A stretch of 64,000 nucleotides of DNA from Eucalyptus grandis. Taxonomy: Eukaryota > Streptophyta > Magnoliopsida > Myrtales > Myrtaceae. The position numbers and the translations under genes were made by a program. The stretch covers positions 9,672,001-9,736,000 of the forward strand of contig NC_052613.1 in assembly GCF_016545825.1 (NCBI RefSeq), in the 5' to 3' direction. A model generated the notes under the pieces. It was not told the origin of the DNA. It made no database searches and was given only the letters and a program-made list of their open reading frames with translations. This document shows, piece by piece, positions 1 through 12,028 of the stretch (positions are counted from its first letter, which is position 1; every line of letters starts with the position of its first letter).

Positions 1-37
1 AAAACCCGTAAGTACTTATAAGCCCACTTTTACCTAT

Positions 38-1891
38 ATGCTTTATCGTGCTTTAAAGAGGAGTGGTACTCCGTTGAACTACATAGATGAATTTCTTAAG
101 GACAAAGGGTATAGAAATGAAACTTTCTTTTTACGCACAATGGAACGATTGCGAATTGCCTCTGCGGGGTCGGCGGAAGAAGCTTTGGCGAATATCCCAA
201 GTGATCCACATGTTAGAGGGCTGAGTCAACTAGATGGAAATGATGATGATAGGATGTACAATCAGTTTAAACCTAGAATGGGTGTTGCGGCAAAAATCCG
301 AAGCAAAAGGACAGACTTGTTTCGCTCGGAGGAACACAAGCAACTGTACTCTAAGTTGCTAAAGCGTGGGGTGATAAACCCTAGAAGTGTGGACTTTGAT
401 TTTCTTGACTCTGTGAATGTCAATCTGCGGGAAAAATTTAGTCTTCTTCAACTCAAACGTTTTTGTTCTGAAACGACAGAAGCTCATGCTGAACTTACTG
501 CTTATTTCTATTCGAATCTCAGTTTCTTGAATGCGAATAGATTCTCTTTAAGTGTTCAAGATCAGGACTATGTGATTGACATGAATACATTGGCTGATGT
601 GATTGGGTTTGAAAGAGGAAGATATCAGCCTATTAGTGTGTCTGTTGCTCATGCAACGATCGAGCTTGTTCAGGATAGAACAACGGAAGGAAAGATTTCC
701 TATTTGAGGATGAATGCGTCCAACATTTTGCTTCACAAGATAGTGATTAACTACCTTAGACCAAAATCTACTTCAAAGATCGACGTTTCAAACTCGGAGG
801 CAAAGCTAATGTATGCCATCAATGCTGGCAAAAAGTTCTCTCTTCCACACACTATTATGTTCCACATATACAAAAAAATGGTGAAGGACAAGGGTCAACT
901 TTCGTACGCAGCTCTTGTGACCAAGTTATTCAGACATTTGAACGTTCAGTCTCCACGGATTCTTTGTGTTCGAACATGCGATCAAATGGTGGTGGGACTG
1001 AAAATGATCTCTAAAATGCATCTGAAGGAACTCAACAAGGCTTTGGAGCAGTTCAAGGTGAAAACCCCTATTAAGACTCATTCAGTCTCTTCGGCGGCAA
1101 AGCGAAAAGGGAAGGAGCCAATGGTTGCTCCATCCAAGAAAAGAATAGCTCTCATCATTGAAGATGAAGAGGATGAGGATGATGTCACCATTTCTGTGAT
1201 GACATTGAAGAACTTGAGTCGTTCTGTTCCAGAAACAACGGAGAGACAAGAAAAAGACAAGGATGAGACAGAACAGAGGACTGGAGAAAGAGAAGATTCG
1301 GAGAAAGAAGCAGAGGAGGAAAGAATTGAGGAAGAAAAAGAAGAGGAGATAGGAGATCAAGCAGAAGCAGCACATGAGGAACACTTTTCTCCACCTAAAG
1401 GCATGAAAACAGGGGGAGATCCTGAGAAAAGAGGAACGTCCTCATTCCCTGCCACCGGTGAAGGAGTAAGTCGTTCTCCAACAGATCCAGAGGACATCTT
1501 TGCCTCTTAATTTCCTGAGGAGGGACATGAGGTTTCATCGCCCAATCTTCGTGATCGTGCTAAAATGCCATCATCTGCCAATACTCTATCTGATAGTGTA
1601 GAAGCCAGTACTCATACAGACAATTCGGCAAACTTTCGCAGAATACTTGATGTTCTTTTGGAGATGTGAGGTCAAATATATGCTATGGGATACGAAATTC
1701 AGAACTTGTATAACGCAGGACAAGCCTCTTCAGTGTCTTTGTATGATCAGATCAATACCCTTGCCCTTCAAGTTCAAGCAAATACTAAGGGTGGAGATGT
1801 AGCGCAACTGAAGGAGGATTTGAAAAAGCTGGAAGGGATTGTCCAGTCAATGGGAGATTTCCAGCTTGTTCGTGTTCCCAAGCAATCTTAA
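38..1891 (+). pseudogene. Env-like / putative plant transposon protein of the Copia element
   Basis: An open frame of 490 codons runs from 38 to a TAA at 1508-1510. The same frame continues after the TAA to a TGA at 1666-1668 and then to a natural-looking end at 1891, so two nonsense codons break one ancestral gene. The first about 330 residues look globular. The middle (about residues 370-450) is a highly charged Glu/Lys/Asp stretch. The last part, after the second stop, has heptad-like Leu spacing suggestive of a coiled coil. Position after pol and before the 3' LTR fits the env-like gene of Sireviruses, or the 'putative plant transposon protein' domain seen in such elements. I see no clear signal peptide or membrane helix, so an envelope role is not supported. 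Confidence 0.6.
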
Positions 1892-2286
1892 AGCCATTCT
1901 CTTTTCATCTCTAACTTTTTAATGATGACAAAAAGGGGGAGAGATGTGGTGCAGATTTGATTTTGAACTCATGAACTTTGAACTCTTGACTTTTTGAACT
2001 TTTGTGACGATTATGTTTGATTGACTTGACTCGTGTTTGGTTGTTTGGATTTGGACTAGATTTGGATTTGACTGTTTAAACATTTGTTTATCTTAAGTAC
2101 TATTGATATCTCATGGCTTTGCTCATTTACAGAACTAACATATTTTCTATAGATGTAGATTCTAATATTATCGTTATTAAGCTATTTATCTTTTGTGAGA
2201 TATCCTTGTTTGCTTGAGTAATGTTTTGCAGGTCAAAGTTATCCAAATCTGCAAGAAAGTTTTGTCACCATCAAAAAGGGGGAGAT
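1892..2286 (+). other. Untranslated spacer with two polypurine tracts
   Basis: No gene is visible. Two near-identical purine tracts, AAAAAGGGGGAGAG near 1929-1944 and AAAAAGGGGGAGA near 2273-2285, lie between the env-like frame and the 3' LTR. The second ends one base before the LTR and is the likely plus-strand primer. Multiple polypurine tracts are a described Sirevirus feature. Confidence 0.7.
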
Positions 2287-3222
2287 TGTTGGAGAAAACT
2301 TCCTTGAGTGTTTTGAAGTTGACAAAACGTTTTCATTAGTCTAGTCTGAAGACTTGCAGACTCTTCTATCAAAGTCTGAAGACCTCCGGACTGTCAAACT
2401 CAAGACTCAAAGTCTATTCTCATTGACAGTTTCTAGACCGTCAAAAAAGGCTTATCCGAAACGAAGTATTTCGTTAAGGATTTGATTCTGTCGACTGAAG
2501 AAAATCTCTTGGCTGGATATAGCATGTCAGAATCCATTATTCAAATCAAGATTGATTCAAGGATTTTGGATCAGTTGATTGGCGAAGTATACTTGGAAGG
2601 TTCTACTTATGGAAACCTAGATCCTGATTGTATGGACGAGCAGGATTGGTGGGCTATCATCATGTTTCTTAAATAACTCGAAAATCTTCCTAATTGATTC
2701 TGTCCAACGGGTAGATTGGAAGAATTCATTTGGTAAGTGCCAACAGGTGTGATGGCATGAAGGAGTATATAAGGAAGACGTTCCTGTTGTTTGAGTGTGT
2801 GCACGATAGAAGAATTCCAAAGTCTGAAGCTCCTTGTTCTTAGTTAATTAAACTGTTGAGCAAAATCTTGTACACAAAAGAGAGTCTATATCTTTGAGAG
2901 ACATTGAGGAAGTGTAGCAGAGTCTCTACACTGTAGAATCAAGAAAGAGCTTTACTATAACAACTCTTTTGTTTCATAGTGAAATCCAGCCAATGGGCTG
3001 TCAGTGCGGAAGAGTGGACATAGGCTTGGATTAAGCTAAACCACTATAAACTCTATGTTCATATTCTCTTTCCTACGCTCTTTTACTTTGATCGTAACTC
3101 GTTTTGTTTACAAGAGTCGAATTTCCTTTGAATAAACTATTGTTGATTAGTGATGCACACTTATCTCGGAAATTTGTTTTTACACCTATTCACCCCCCTC
3201 TAGGTGCTCGTACTAGCTTTCA
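2287..3222 (+). repeat. 3' LTR of the Sirevirus-like element
   Basis: This 936-bp repeat starts TGTTGGAGAAAACTTCC directly after a polypurine tract and ends GTACTAGCTTTCA. A second copy in the opposite orientation is the solo LTR at 56165-57116, similar along its whole length (roughly 80 percent by eye). The right boundary is fixed because kinase sequence of K1 resumes at 3223. Confidence 0.85.
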
Positions 3223-3798
3223 CAGACCAAAGTTGGAAATCTTAGGACAATAGTTTGCGTCAAGAAGAATATTGTGAGGCTTTATGTCAAAGTGCAAGAT
3301 CCTCGTGTTGCAACCTCTATGCAAGTACTCTAGCCCGTGAGCTATGCGAAGGGAAATTGGGTACAATGTGTCCCAGCTGAATAGTTGATCTAACTCTAAT
3401 GTGTTACTCTTGTTAAATATAGACTTTTTGAGGGATCCATTGGGCATGAACTCATAAACCAAAGCTCTTTTGCTTCCTTCGAAATGGAATCCCAGGAGGG
3501 TGACGACATTGACATGAGAAATCTTGCTTATGCTCGCAACTTCATTGAAAAATTCTTTAGTATTGCCTTTAAGCTTCTTTAGAAGCTTGACTGCCACAAG
3601 CTGACCATTTTCAAGCTTGCCTTTGTACACAAAACCATAGCCTCCCTGGCCTAACTTTTCTTCAAAAGAGATGGTCATCCTCTTAATGTCGTTGTAGGTG
3701 TATCTACTCGAAGAGACCAGTCCCTCGATTTTCATTTCGCCATCGAAATGTTCACTCCTTTGCTTGATCAAAGCCATAATTCTTCTGATAAATGGTTT
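3223..3798 (-). pseudogene. K1: LRK10L-type kinase, N-lobe fragment
   Basis: This is the kinase exon of unit K1 from the juxtamembrane segment to the activation segment. Visible motifs are the glycine loop GQGGYG, the VAVK lysine, the HFDIKPHN catalytic loop (non-RD) and NFGL in place of DFG. The coding sequence stops dead at NFGL because the Copia element is inserted there; the C-lobe must lie left of the window. Upstream it is cut off at 3798 by the long LTR at 3799-7116, and GGTTT is duplicated on both sides (3794-3798 and 7117-7121). Asp-to-Asn in DFG would abolish Mg binding. Any product would be inactive. Confidence 0.85.
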
Positions 3799-6700
3799 TG
3801 TGATAGTCTGATTTTCCACTTCTGTTTTCAATTAAATAAATCGGGTTTTTCGTCGACGTGCTTATAGCGCTATTCTCTAAGCCGATCAATCTTGAGATAA
3901 CTTGACTAATCGGGAAAGTTATTAAAGGATTTTGATGCAACAGACTTGAGAATTCGACCATGAATTGACTGCTCGACCGTGTTAGTCTACAATGATCATT
4001 TCGGCACAGTCGAAAATCTATCAGAAATCGGAAATAGGTCGATTCGATAGAGATAAAATTAGGCTGGCGTGATTTCATCTAATTACAGAATTCTCGTCGA
4101 TCGGCACTAAACCGATTTTTCTGTTGTTTTGGTACCTTGTGCTCGTAATTGAAACTTCAAGATTTTTCACGACAATTGAGAGTCGTCAATGCGTCGAAGA
4201 TGTACATTGTGGCTCCGGAATAATCGACCACGGGTCAGTTGCATCGAAAATTCCTAAAAACTAACCGATAATTTAGGTTGTGCTAAAATCACATTTGACT
4301 GAAATTAACCGAGGAAATGATGTCGATTACAGAAATTAAGAATTGTCACGTGTCACAATTAATCCCAGGGAATGTTGTTGCATCTTTTCAAAATTTATGG
4401 ACGACGAGAATTGTTAACGGAAAAGGGACAAGAGTAACAAATTAAAAGAATAAAAAGGAAATGCCACTTTTTAAATAGGTTTTGGGTATTTATTATAAAA
4501 CAATTGGAGAAAGAGTTATAGAAGTTTAAATGAGGATTTATAAGTGACTACTAGGAGACTTGACCCAATTAACTTAAGTGTTAATTTGGTAAATAAGAAA
4601 GAAGAGAAGTCTCCTTAAAAGGAAATTCGTAGGAATCCCTCTCTCTTACAATTTCACCTCAATTTCCTTGGTATTTAATGGAGATGGACTTGGAAAAGAA
4701 AGTGGGACCTAAGGTAGTAATGGAGAGCCAATTTTCCATGGAATTTGGGGCCAAAAACAGAAGGTAAATGCTGAGTAAATGCTAAGTAACTTCCAGGCAT
4801 TTACTCCCCACCTTCCTCATCTCTTCTTGCCGTAGGAAACAAGTGCAGCAGCAAATGGGCTGCTTTCCTTTTTACTTTTCCCTTTTCTTTCTTGTTCTTT
4901 ATTTTTCTTTCCTTTCTTTCTCTCTCGCCGAAGGGTCTTAGTCTTCTGCTTTACCCTCTTTTCTTTTTCTTCCGCACTTATTTCTTCTCCTCTGCTGCCG
5001 TGCACCTGTCTCTCTTTTTCCCTTATCCAGCCTTACAACAATTTCCTTTCCTTTTCACAGCCATAAAAAATCTTGTCTTCTTCTTATTTAAGTTAGTTTA
5101 TTCGGCCATTCTTGCTCCCCCTTGGACGACAAAGCAGCGACCGAACAGAAGGTCTCGAGCGTTCCTCCCTCCTCAAGAAAATCCGGGACTTTGTGTGCTG
5201 CTGTGGTGGTCGCTCAACGACACCTCCAGCTGTTGTGCTGGGTCCAAATCATTGTAAAAAAACTCCAGGGCTGTCCTTGTGTTGCCGTCCGGCCACAAGT
5301 GAGGATCGTCATTAGTTTCGGTGGTAAGTTGTCTCATAAACTCATATTAGGGGCTGAGTACATTCTTTAGAGATTTTTTATGTAGAGGAACCATGTAGAT
5401 GAAGTTATATATGGATGAATGTTGCTTAGGGATGTTATAATGGCTATAGAAAAGTTTAGATAGGGTTTATAGGGCAAAACATATGTTGTGGACGGAGATC
5501 CCGACTAGAAGAGTGGTTGTTTTTCTAAAATAGTTTCCAGGATATGTATGTTTTGCTAATTTTGTGGACAACTTTTTGATGCAATTTTGAAGAAATTTCC
5601 TTCTGAAGAAATGTTTTGGACATCCTAAATAATAACATATATTTTTTTCAGAATTTTTAGAAATTAAAAAGATGACGATTTTAATGACGTCATCCTCGGA
5701 ACAGTATTTCGGACAGTTCTGTAACCCGTGACCTGCCATGATTCCAAGGGTTGTTACCTACCTTTAGAGGTCAAATTTTCAATCAGTTCCTTCATCAAAG
5801 TTGTTCCTCACAACTTCTAATATAACATACTAGAATTTCAAATCAAATGGACAAGATTTCGACCCAAAACCGAACTGATTTCGATGAGTTAGACTCTCTG
5901 GAACTGGACCCGATTTTTGTGCTGGATAGAAATAATTTCTAGGCCGAATCCAGAGGGATCTGGATCTTGGTGTCTTCATGAAAAATGTCTGTTTATATGT
6001 TGTCTAGCACGTTTCCAAATTTGATAATTTTTCGAGATTGTGTGGATGAGTTTCTGACTTCGAAATTGGGAGAGCGTTATTGGACAGTTCTCTGTCAATT
6101 TGGATGAATAAGAGTATATGCTTGTTTTGAAGAATTCTTGCTATGAAATTGCTCAATTGATGCTATGGATGCTGTATATAATTGATTATTGAAATGTGAC
6201 ATCGATCATATACATTCACGACATGATTCCATCACGTGCCTTTGGGGCCAGATGATGCTCCTTCGAGAATGCCCCAAGTCAACGAATGCCAGTCGCAGGA
6301 TGCTGGGCCAATGCTCCTTAATTGGAATGCCGTCTAGATGTAGACGTTGCTGCACTCAACGGTGTGAGGCGAAGCCCGGTTATATCGGATGACTATTATC
6401 TATTAAAAATTAGCCACGGTCAATGATCTGACATTTGCATCCCTATCTGTATATGCACTGAAGTATTCAACTGCTAAGTGATGTCAATGTGATATTGTAT
6501 GATTGAATGCCACTAACGTGCATGAAATTGCAATTGATGAGAAAGGGTAAGAAGGGTGATTAGACTGCATGTTATATGTACCCTTCTCCTAATCTGGGTT
6601 TAGTAGATTGACTTGTTGAGATGTGATCTCATCCCTTAGTAGGCTAACATTTTCAAGTTCCTAGACAAAGGAAGGCCAAGTAGTGTACAGTGGTTTGCAA

Positions 6701-7116
6701 GGAAGGAAGAGTAGAATTCTCGCTACCTTCTCCCAGGTGATGACGAGTCTTCCGTCGAGGCTGGGGATGGGTGACAGTTCACTCTAGAAGGGTTGAGAAA
6801 TATGATAGTGTAACAGTGAACCTCGGTCTTGTAAATAGAAGCTTAACTTATAGGTAGTCAAACAGCTTCACTTTTTGTATCAGACTTTGGGGTGTTAAAC
6901 TAGTATATATACATAAAATATTGTAATGTTGTAGGTGCGACTTGAGAAAAATATTACCCTAACTTTCTATCTATCCCACTGTTTTATTGTATGGAGATTA
7001 TTTTACATTTCCGCATGTGCAAATTAAAGAATGGGTCGGCAATAGTTCCTGGGATGTTGCTAAATTTATATCGACCATTGAGAGATGTGCATGTGCCCAA
7101 GGTTCAGGTCGTGACA
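3799..7116 (+). mobile_element. 3.3-kb long-terminal-repeat element (probable solo LTR, Ty3/gypsy type)
   Basis: The element starts TGTGATAGTCTGA and ends CAGGTCGTGACA, with an exact 5-bp TSD GGTTT on both sides. Outside the duplications the two flanks join into a continuous K1 kinase/transmembrane exon, which proves insertion. The reverse complement of 50917-54248 has matching ends, length (3332 versus 3318 bp) and similar internal stretches, for example around 4080-4230. No gag, pol, primer-binding site or internal pair of repeats is visible, so a solo LTR is the simplest reading; LTRs of this length are known in Del/Tekay chromoviruses. A non-autonomous element is the alternative. Short open frames inside look like chance. 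Confidence 0.8.
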
Positions 7117-7187
7117 GGTTTCTTCTTTAAGAAAAGCATTAAAATAAGGGTGATGCCAATTCCAGCTCCTGATGCTACTATTCTTGA
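7117..7187 (-). pseudogene. K1: transmembrane exon 5' end
   Basis: This is the start of the K1 transmembrane/kinase exon, encoding the small-residue hydrophobic segment that precedes the juxtamembrane region. It aligns with K5 (40001-40051), K2 (15080-15123) and K8 (58645-58693). The 3' splice site has decayed: the relatives read TAG|GAATAG, here it reads CAAGAATAG. The following intron sequence (7188-7860) is colinear with the K5 intron (40052-40723) and contains no 33-bp micro-exon. Confidence 0.75.
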
Positions 7188-7983
7188 AAAAACATGGAAC
7201 ATTTCAAAACAGCAATCTCACTTCATAACTTTATTGAGGCTTCTAAGTTGCAAATCTTTATAGAAAATAGACAACGAAAAACACAATTTAACGGATTGCC
7301 TATTAAGGCTTTTGTCCCTTAAATGCCACGTTTCCATGCCAGGACACAAATGCTTATCAAATAAACCCTGAATGAAGTTGCGATGAAACTAGTAAAAGAG
7401 TGCTTCCTACAGTGCAATAGATCATGCGTATATCTTGAATGGAAGCATGTGCTCATGCTTGGATCCACCCTGAAAGAACTGTTTTATATGCAGAGTTCAA
7501 ATCTATCAATGTTATTTTTCAACTGCACGTGTGGTCAGATTTTGGCATCACTAATGGAGGTGAAAACTTTTTTTTGTTTGGTTGCGAGCACAACAAAATT
7601 CCGCAAAGAAAGTCAAGTCGCTTTAATTTGACATATCCAAATTTTACCGTAAATTTGCTGCATCTTCACTCAATACATTAAAATAATTGGATCTTGTGGG
7701 ACGCAGATGGCAACCTCAAGATCAAACAATCAAGGCAGAGAAGGTTGAGGTGAAGTTCTAATTTACACCTTCTCTCCGTATATAGAAATGAAAGATCAAG
7801 CAAAGCAATAGATACGAAATCTTAGTCAAGAAGCAAAAGCAGAAAACTGAATCCCCTAGGCCTTTACCATCATAAGAATGAGGAGCATCTTGTCAAAGGG
7901 TAGCTGATATCCGAGCCATATCCGCAGTTCCAAGGTGTGCAGGCCTCGTACTACGCATCTTCAGATATACCCCGATAGGATAA
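7188..7983 (-). pseudogene. K1: intron and deleted GUB_WAK/WAK_assoc ectodomain
   Basis: 7188-7860 is intron sequence shared with K5. From about 7861 the end of a WAK_assoc exon appears, but by 7897 it jumps directly to the start of a GUB_WAK_bind exon (GGGTAGCTGATATCC region, 7898-7975). About 0.6 kb present in K5 (roughly 40768-41320) is missing. Four to five bases are shared at the junction (CAAAGGG context), so a microhomology deletion is likely. The upstream end of the exon was then split by the MITE at 7984. Confidence 0.65.
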
Positions 7984-8811
7984 GGGTGTGCATGGCAACG
8001 TTTCTATTCCAGAACTATTTTTTTTCAGAAATAGTTTTTTTTTTCTACTTTGGGAACAATTTCTGAGTAAAATAAGGTGTTTGGTAATTCTACAAAATTT
8101 CTATTCTTGGAATATAAAAAGAATAGAAATATGTTTGGTAAAAATTTAAAATTTTTTGTATTGATTTGTTTTTTCTTCTTACTCACAGATCGCTAATTGC
8201 TGCTTACTGCCGCACGATCGTTGCACGACCGTCGCACGACCGCCACATGACTATCGCATGACCGCCGCACGATTGCTGCATGACCACCAACCACAATTGC
8301 AGGATTTCCGCCCATAGCCCACCGGCTGCAGGTGGGGGCGATGGCTGGTGAGCTATGGGTGGCGATCGGCGGCGATAGTTGGCGGTCATGCGGCGATAGG
8401 TAGCGGTCGTGCGGCGGTTAGCGATGGTAAGCTGCCAGCAAATGGTGGCGGTCGTTGGCTGGTGGGCTACGGGTAGCGGCAACTGTCATCGGCGATCGAC
8501 TATCGACGGTGGCTGCGTGTAGCAGGAGGTGGTCGATGGTTGGCAAGCAACCAACGGTGGCCACAACAAGGAAGAAGAACAAAAGAAAACTAGAAAAGGA
8601 AAAGAAAAAACTTATTTCTAGAAATTGTTCCCGAGAACGAGAAGCTACTTTTTTTTCTTATTTCTATTTGAAATCTATTTCCCAGCCACTTTTCTATTCC
8701 GGGGAATAGAAAAATAAGTTGGCATTACTAAACAGATTTCTGTTCTTTTTTTTGTTCCGTGGAACAAAAGAACAAAAATAAGGAGAAATAGAAATGTTAC
8801 CATGTGGGCCC
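7984..8811. mobile_element. PIF/Harbinger-like MITE with GC-rich core (copy 1)
   Basis: An 828-bp element with imperfect terminal inverted repeats: left GGGTGTGCATGGCAACGT, right the complement of GGGCCCACATGGTAACAT. It is flanked by TAA on both sides (7981-7983 and 8812-8814). AT-rich arms enclose a GC-rich core of CGAC/GGCG motifs. No transposase frame is present. The TAA duplication and GGG-type ends favour PIF/Harbinger. It lies in the first exon of K1: sequence either side matches 16895-16945 of the K2 region when joined. Confidence 0.7.
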
Positions 8812-9060
8812 TAAGATGGTGAAGACAATGATAAGGCTTAATCGACAACAACTAGCTTCGCAGTTGAAGCTCTGGAGATTCATTTGGAATGGAAGGAGGC
8901 AAAGCAGGATAGAAGACAAATCAAATGGAGTTAGTTTGAATTGGTCCTAGCTCCAAAAACTGTCGTGTGCTAGTTCATCGACTTCGAAGCAAATGCTAAG
9001 CGAGGCAGAAATTGGTCCCATGCGTCCATTATTCAAGCACCCAATGTAAATGCATCGTTG
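8812..9060 (-). pseudogene. K1: 5' end (signal-peptide region) remnant
   Basis: This stretch resembles the signal-peptide and 5' region of the other ectodomain exons (compare 16940-17260 and 48000-48190), including a shared segment near CAAATGGAGTTAG and another near CTTCGAAGCAAATGC. No open frame survives. It marks the 5' boundary of K1. Confidence 0.5.
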
Positions 9061-9989
9061 TCCTACACAGAAGATCTGCACTAGAAAGTCTTGAGGAACT
9101 GACCATGATACTTCCTAGTTGAAGGGACCTCTTAATAACAATTACATTGGAGGGCCCGTCTACGTGTTGAAGTGTTGAAATTGATGATGATCTACCAAAT
9201 TGTTAGGAACAAACCTTGAACCATCTGAGCCAAAGGGACCTCTAAATTACACTTGGGAACAAAGTTCCTGTTACAAAAATCTTAAGAAAAAAGTGTCAAT
9301 TTAGTTTTATACCTATTATATAAGTGTCAATTCAGTCCTAAATTTCTCAAATTTATTAATATAATTATAAGTTTGACGAGATATTCCTACGTAGTTTTTT
9401 CGACCAATTGCTGTCATAAATCGTTGATGTGATGATCCACATATAGTACGATTGGTGATGATTGGATACCATACTAACAATTTCCAACGTCAGTTTTTCA
9501 GAAGAACTACTTTGAAATTTCGAGTAAATGTTTAGGACTGCATTGATAAAATTGACAAATGTATGACCGAATTAGCATTTAGACAATAAATTTGGGATTG
9601 ACTAGGTAATTATCCCACAATTCTTACTAAGCAACGCAAAAAATTGTTCATTTTTCATCATTTCATCTGTTATACAAATTTTAGTGCTAGCAAAAAAAAA
9701 AATTAAATAGTTTATGTTGCATATTTCCTTGGGATTTTTGTCCCACATTGGAGTTGCAACTCCCTTAAGGTAGCCTATGACCCAATGTTGTCATGGTGCC
9801 AGTAAACACCTGAGTTTAAGTGTCTTAAATCTCAGTTATTATTAGTAAGTTTTGTGGTAGTGAAATTTTCATGATTAAATTTTACAGAATACAGTGTCTA
9901 CGGAAAGTTGCAGGGGTTGGCATTTTTTATGTTCTCTTTTACACTATTAGTAACCAGTAAGCTAATAACTTGGTAGCTCATATTATATA
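9061..9989. other. Duplicated intergenic flank of the kinase unit
   Basis: I see no gene. The sequence is a diverged copy of 24840-25300 (same order of short conserved blocks), so it belongs to the repeated unit that was amplified with the kinase genes. It ends at the ATATA target site of the next element. Confidence 0.5.
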
Positions 9990-11434
9990 TGTCGCGACCT
10001 ATCCCTCGGGGGGAGGGAATAGGTTTAAGGGACATTGCCTAAAGGATGGACCTAAGACCCATGATTAGGCAATAGTTCTCCCAAGCCCATACCTCGCACA
10101 ATATTAGGGTGTTTTTAAGAATTTCGCAATTAGGAGTCGCCACTAGCCTATTGGGGTCGGCTAGGAACCCAGTGAGGTATGAGAGTGTACCTCACTTCTT
10201 ACGCAACTAGAGAAACTAGGGTCGAAGACTTCATTACGTTAACTAACTAATTAGTGCTCTTTCGGTACCTAATCTTGTTCATTTCAACAATCAAATAATT
10301 TGGATTCATTTTTAAATTTATCCACTAACATATAATATGATAATGTAGGTATGCAATCATTAAAATAACAATTAGTAATCAAGAAAGTATTAAATAAATT
10401 ACAAGGAAAAGCAATAATCTAACATTAAAAAATAAGAAAAATGACATTCCTAACTAGGTTAAAGGGAAATCACAATCAATATATTGAAAGTGCACCATCA
10501 TTTGATACATTGTCTCAAAAAGGGAAATATTATAACCCTATTGCAAGGCCCTAAGATTTTGTTCAATTTTGAGCCCCATTTTTGTCGATGATTTTCCCAC
10601 ATTTTAAGAGAAAACTATTCAAAAACTAATTTTTTTAATTTTTTTAGATTTTATAAAAATATAAAAACATTTGAATTTTTTTTTTTTTTTTAAATATATT
10701 TCTTTTTGCAATTTTTCATCCCGAAAGTAGTAACTCGGGCCGGGCCCTTCGCCCGATTCAAATGTGGGTCGGGTAAGGACTCATGGGTTTGAGTCATGAA
10801 CACTAAAAGCCTAATTGAAGAAGTGGGCTCAATGACTTAAACCCATTCGGAAAAGGGCCAAGATCAAGTCCAAATTTATCAAAGGAAAACACTTAAGCCC
10901 ACTTACACTACGATCACTTTAAAACAACTTCCAGCACGTCCGAAATAAGCCCGGCTCCGAAATTAGCCCACTTACTTGACCTATCCACAAACTCCTTCTT
11001 AGACATGAAAATAACCTTAAACCCAATAAACAAACCTAAGCCCAACAACAAAATTCAGCCCGAACCAAACATAAGGCCCCCCACGTCTTGAGTCCAAGTT
11101 GGACTCATTCCCTCCCCTGAACAGCAGCTTCTCTCCCACTCCCACGCCCACGCCCACGCCCGAGACTCCGCCAAGTCTCACCGACGTCCGCCCATCATCA
11201 GACGAGATCACGCAAATGCGTATATCCCCAGATCCCCAACACAAGATACCACCAGTTATAGGACCGCTGCCCTTCAACAACAATCCCCATCATCAATCAT
11301 TTAAAACTCACCCTCATGGCCACGCCACCACTGCAAAGAGCCTTCATAGAACATACCAAAACACAAAACAAAAGGCAACCAAGAACTTGGGGAGAATCAA
11401 ACTTGGTAGAAATGAAACTTGACTTGAAATATAT

Positions 11435-12028
11435 CCTCTCGGTTTTGTTCCTCTCGAGGCAGCCCATATTACCCCAAGAAAATGCATATGTACAGTTTAG
11501 AGGGACCCATGGCCTTATAAGATAGCCCGGGACTCCCTCCCTAGGCGATGTGGGACAAGAGAGGGACTCCTTCCTTGCGCACGTTCGGGGACCGAGGCGC
11601 GGACGTATTGCCATCCCTTCTCCCCGCGCACCGTCGCTTGGGCCATCACACTCTCTACCTCTTAACAGAACAGCATCCTCGCTGTGGCCCAACACGAGGT
11701 TAGGTGTCAGAACAACATTCTTGCTATGGCCCCACACGCGGTCGGGAGTCAGCTCTGATACCACTTATAACATCCCGGGTCTCCACTATACATATATTGT
11801 CTGTTTTGGACACTAAGTCCTCACCGTTTTGTTCCTCTCGGGGCAGCCCATACTACCCCAAGAAAACGTATATGTATAGTTTAGAGGGACCTATGGCCTT
11901 ATAAGATAGCCCAAGACTCCCTCCCTAGGCGATGTGGGACAAGAGAGAGACTCCTTCCTTGTGCACGTCCGAGGATTGAGGCGCGGATGCACCGGCATCC
12001 CTCCTCCTCGCGCACCGCCGCTCGGGCC
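11435..12028 (-). mobile_element. Miniature LTR retrotransposon (TRIM), minus-strand copy
   Basis: Two LTR-like units (about 11435-11650 and 11766-12028) flank a roughly 115-bp interior. Next to the right LTR is the complement of TGGTATCAGAG (11753-11763), the classic primer-binding site for initiator Met tRNA. Next to the left LTR is a purine tract on the minus strand (11651-11664). The LTRs end in TG and CA/TA and each holds a CTTATAAG TATA-like motif. There is no coding capacity, as expected for TRIMs. The left LTR is truncated at its outer end. Confidence 0.65.

Larger units (their letters stand above)
1..3222 (+). mobile_element. 3' part of a Sirevirus-like Ty1/Copia retrotransposon
   Basis: The left end of the element is outside the window. 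What is visible, in order, is an env-like reading frame (38-1891, broken), a spacer with two polypurine tracts, and a 936-bp 3' LTR that starts TGTTGGAG and ends CTTTCA. A long non-pol frame after pol and repeated AAAAAGGGGGAGA-type tracts before the 3' LTR are known hallmarks of Sireviruses. The assignment is by architecture, because pol itself is not in the window. The element ends at 3222 and the next base continues the kinase unit K1, so it inserted into K1. The expected TSD copy next to the LTR is CAGAC (3223-3227); its partner is outside the window. Confidence 0.8.

Noticed and set aside
3752..4078. Short minus-strand frame joined to the kinase (MKTEVENQT leader)
   Set aside because: The leader is encoded by the inserted LTR (from 3799), not by the receptor gene.
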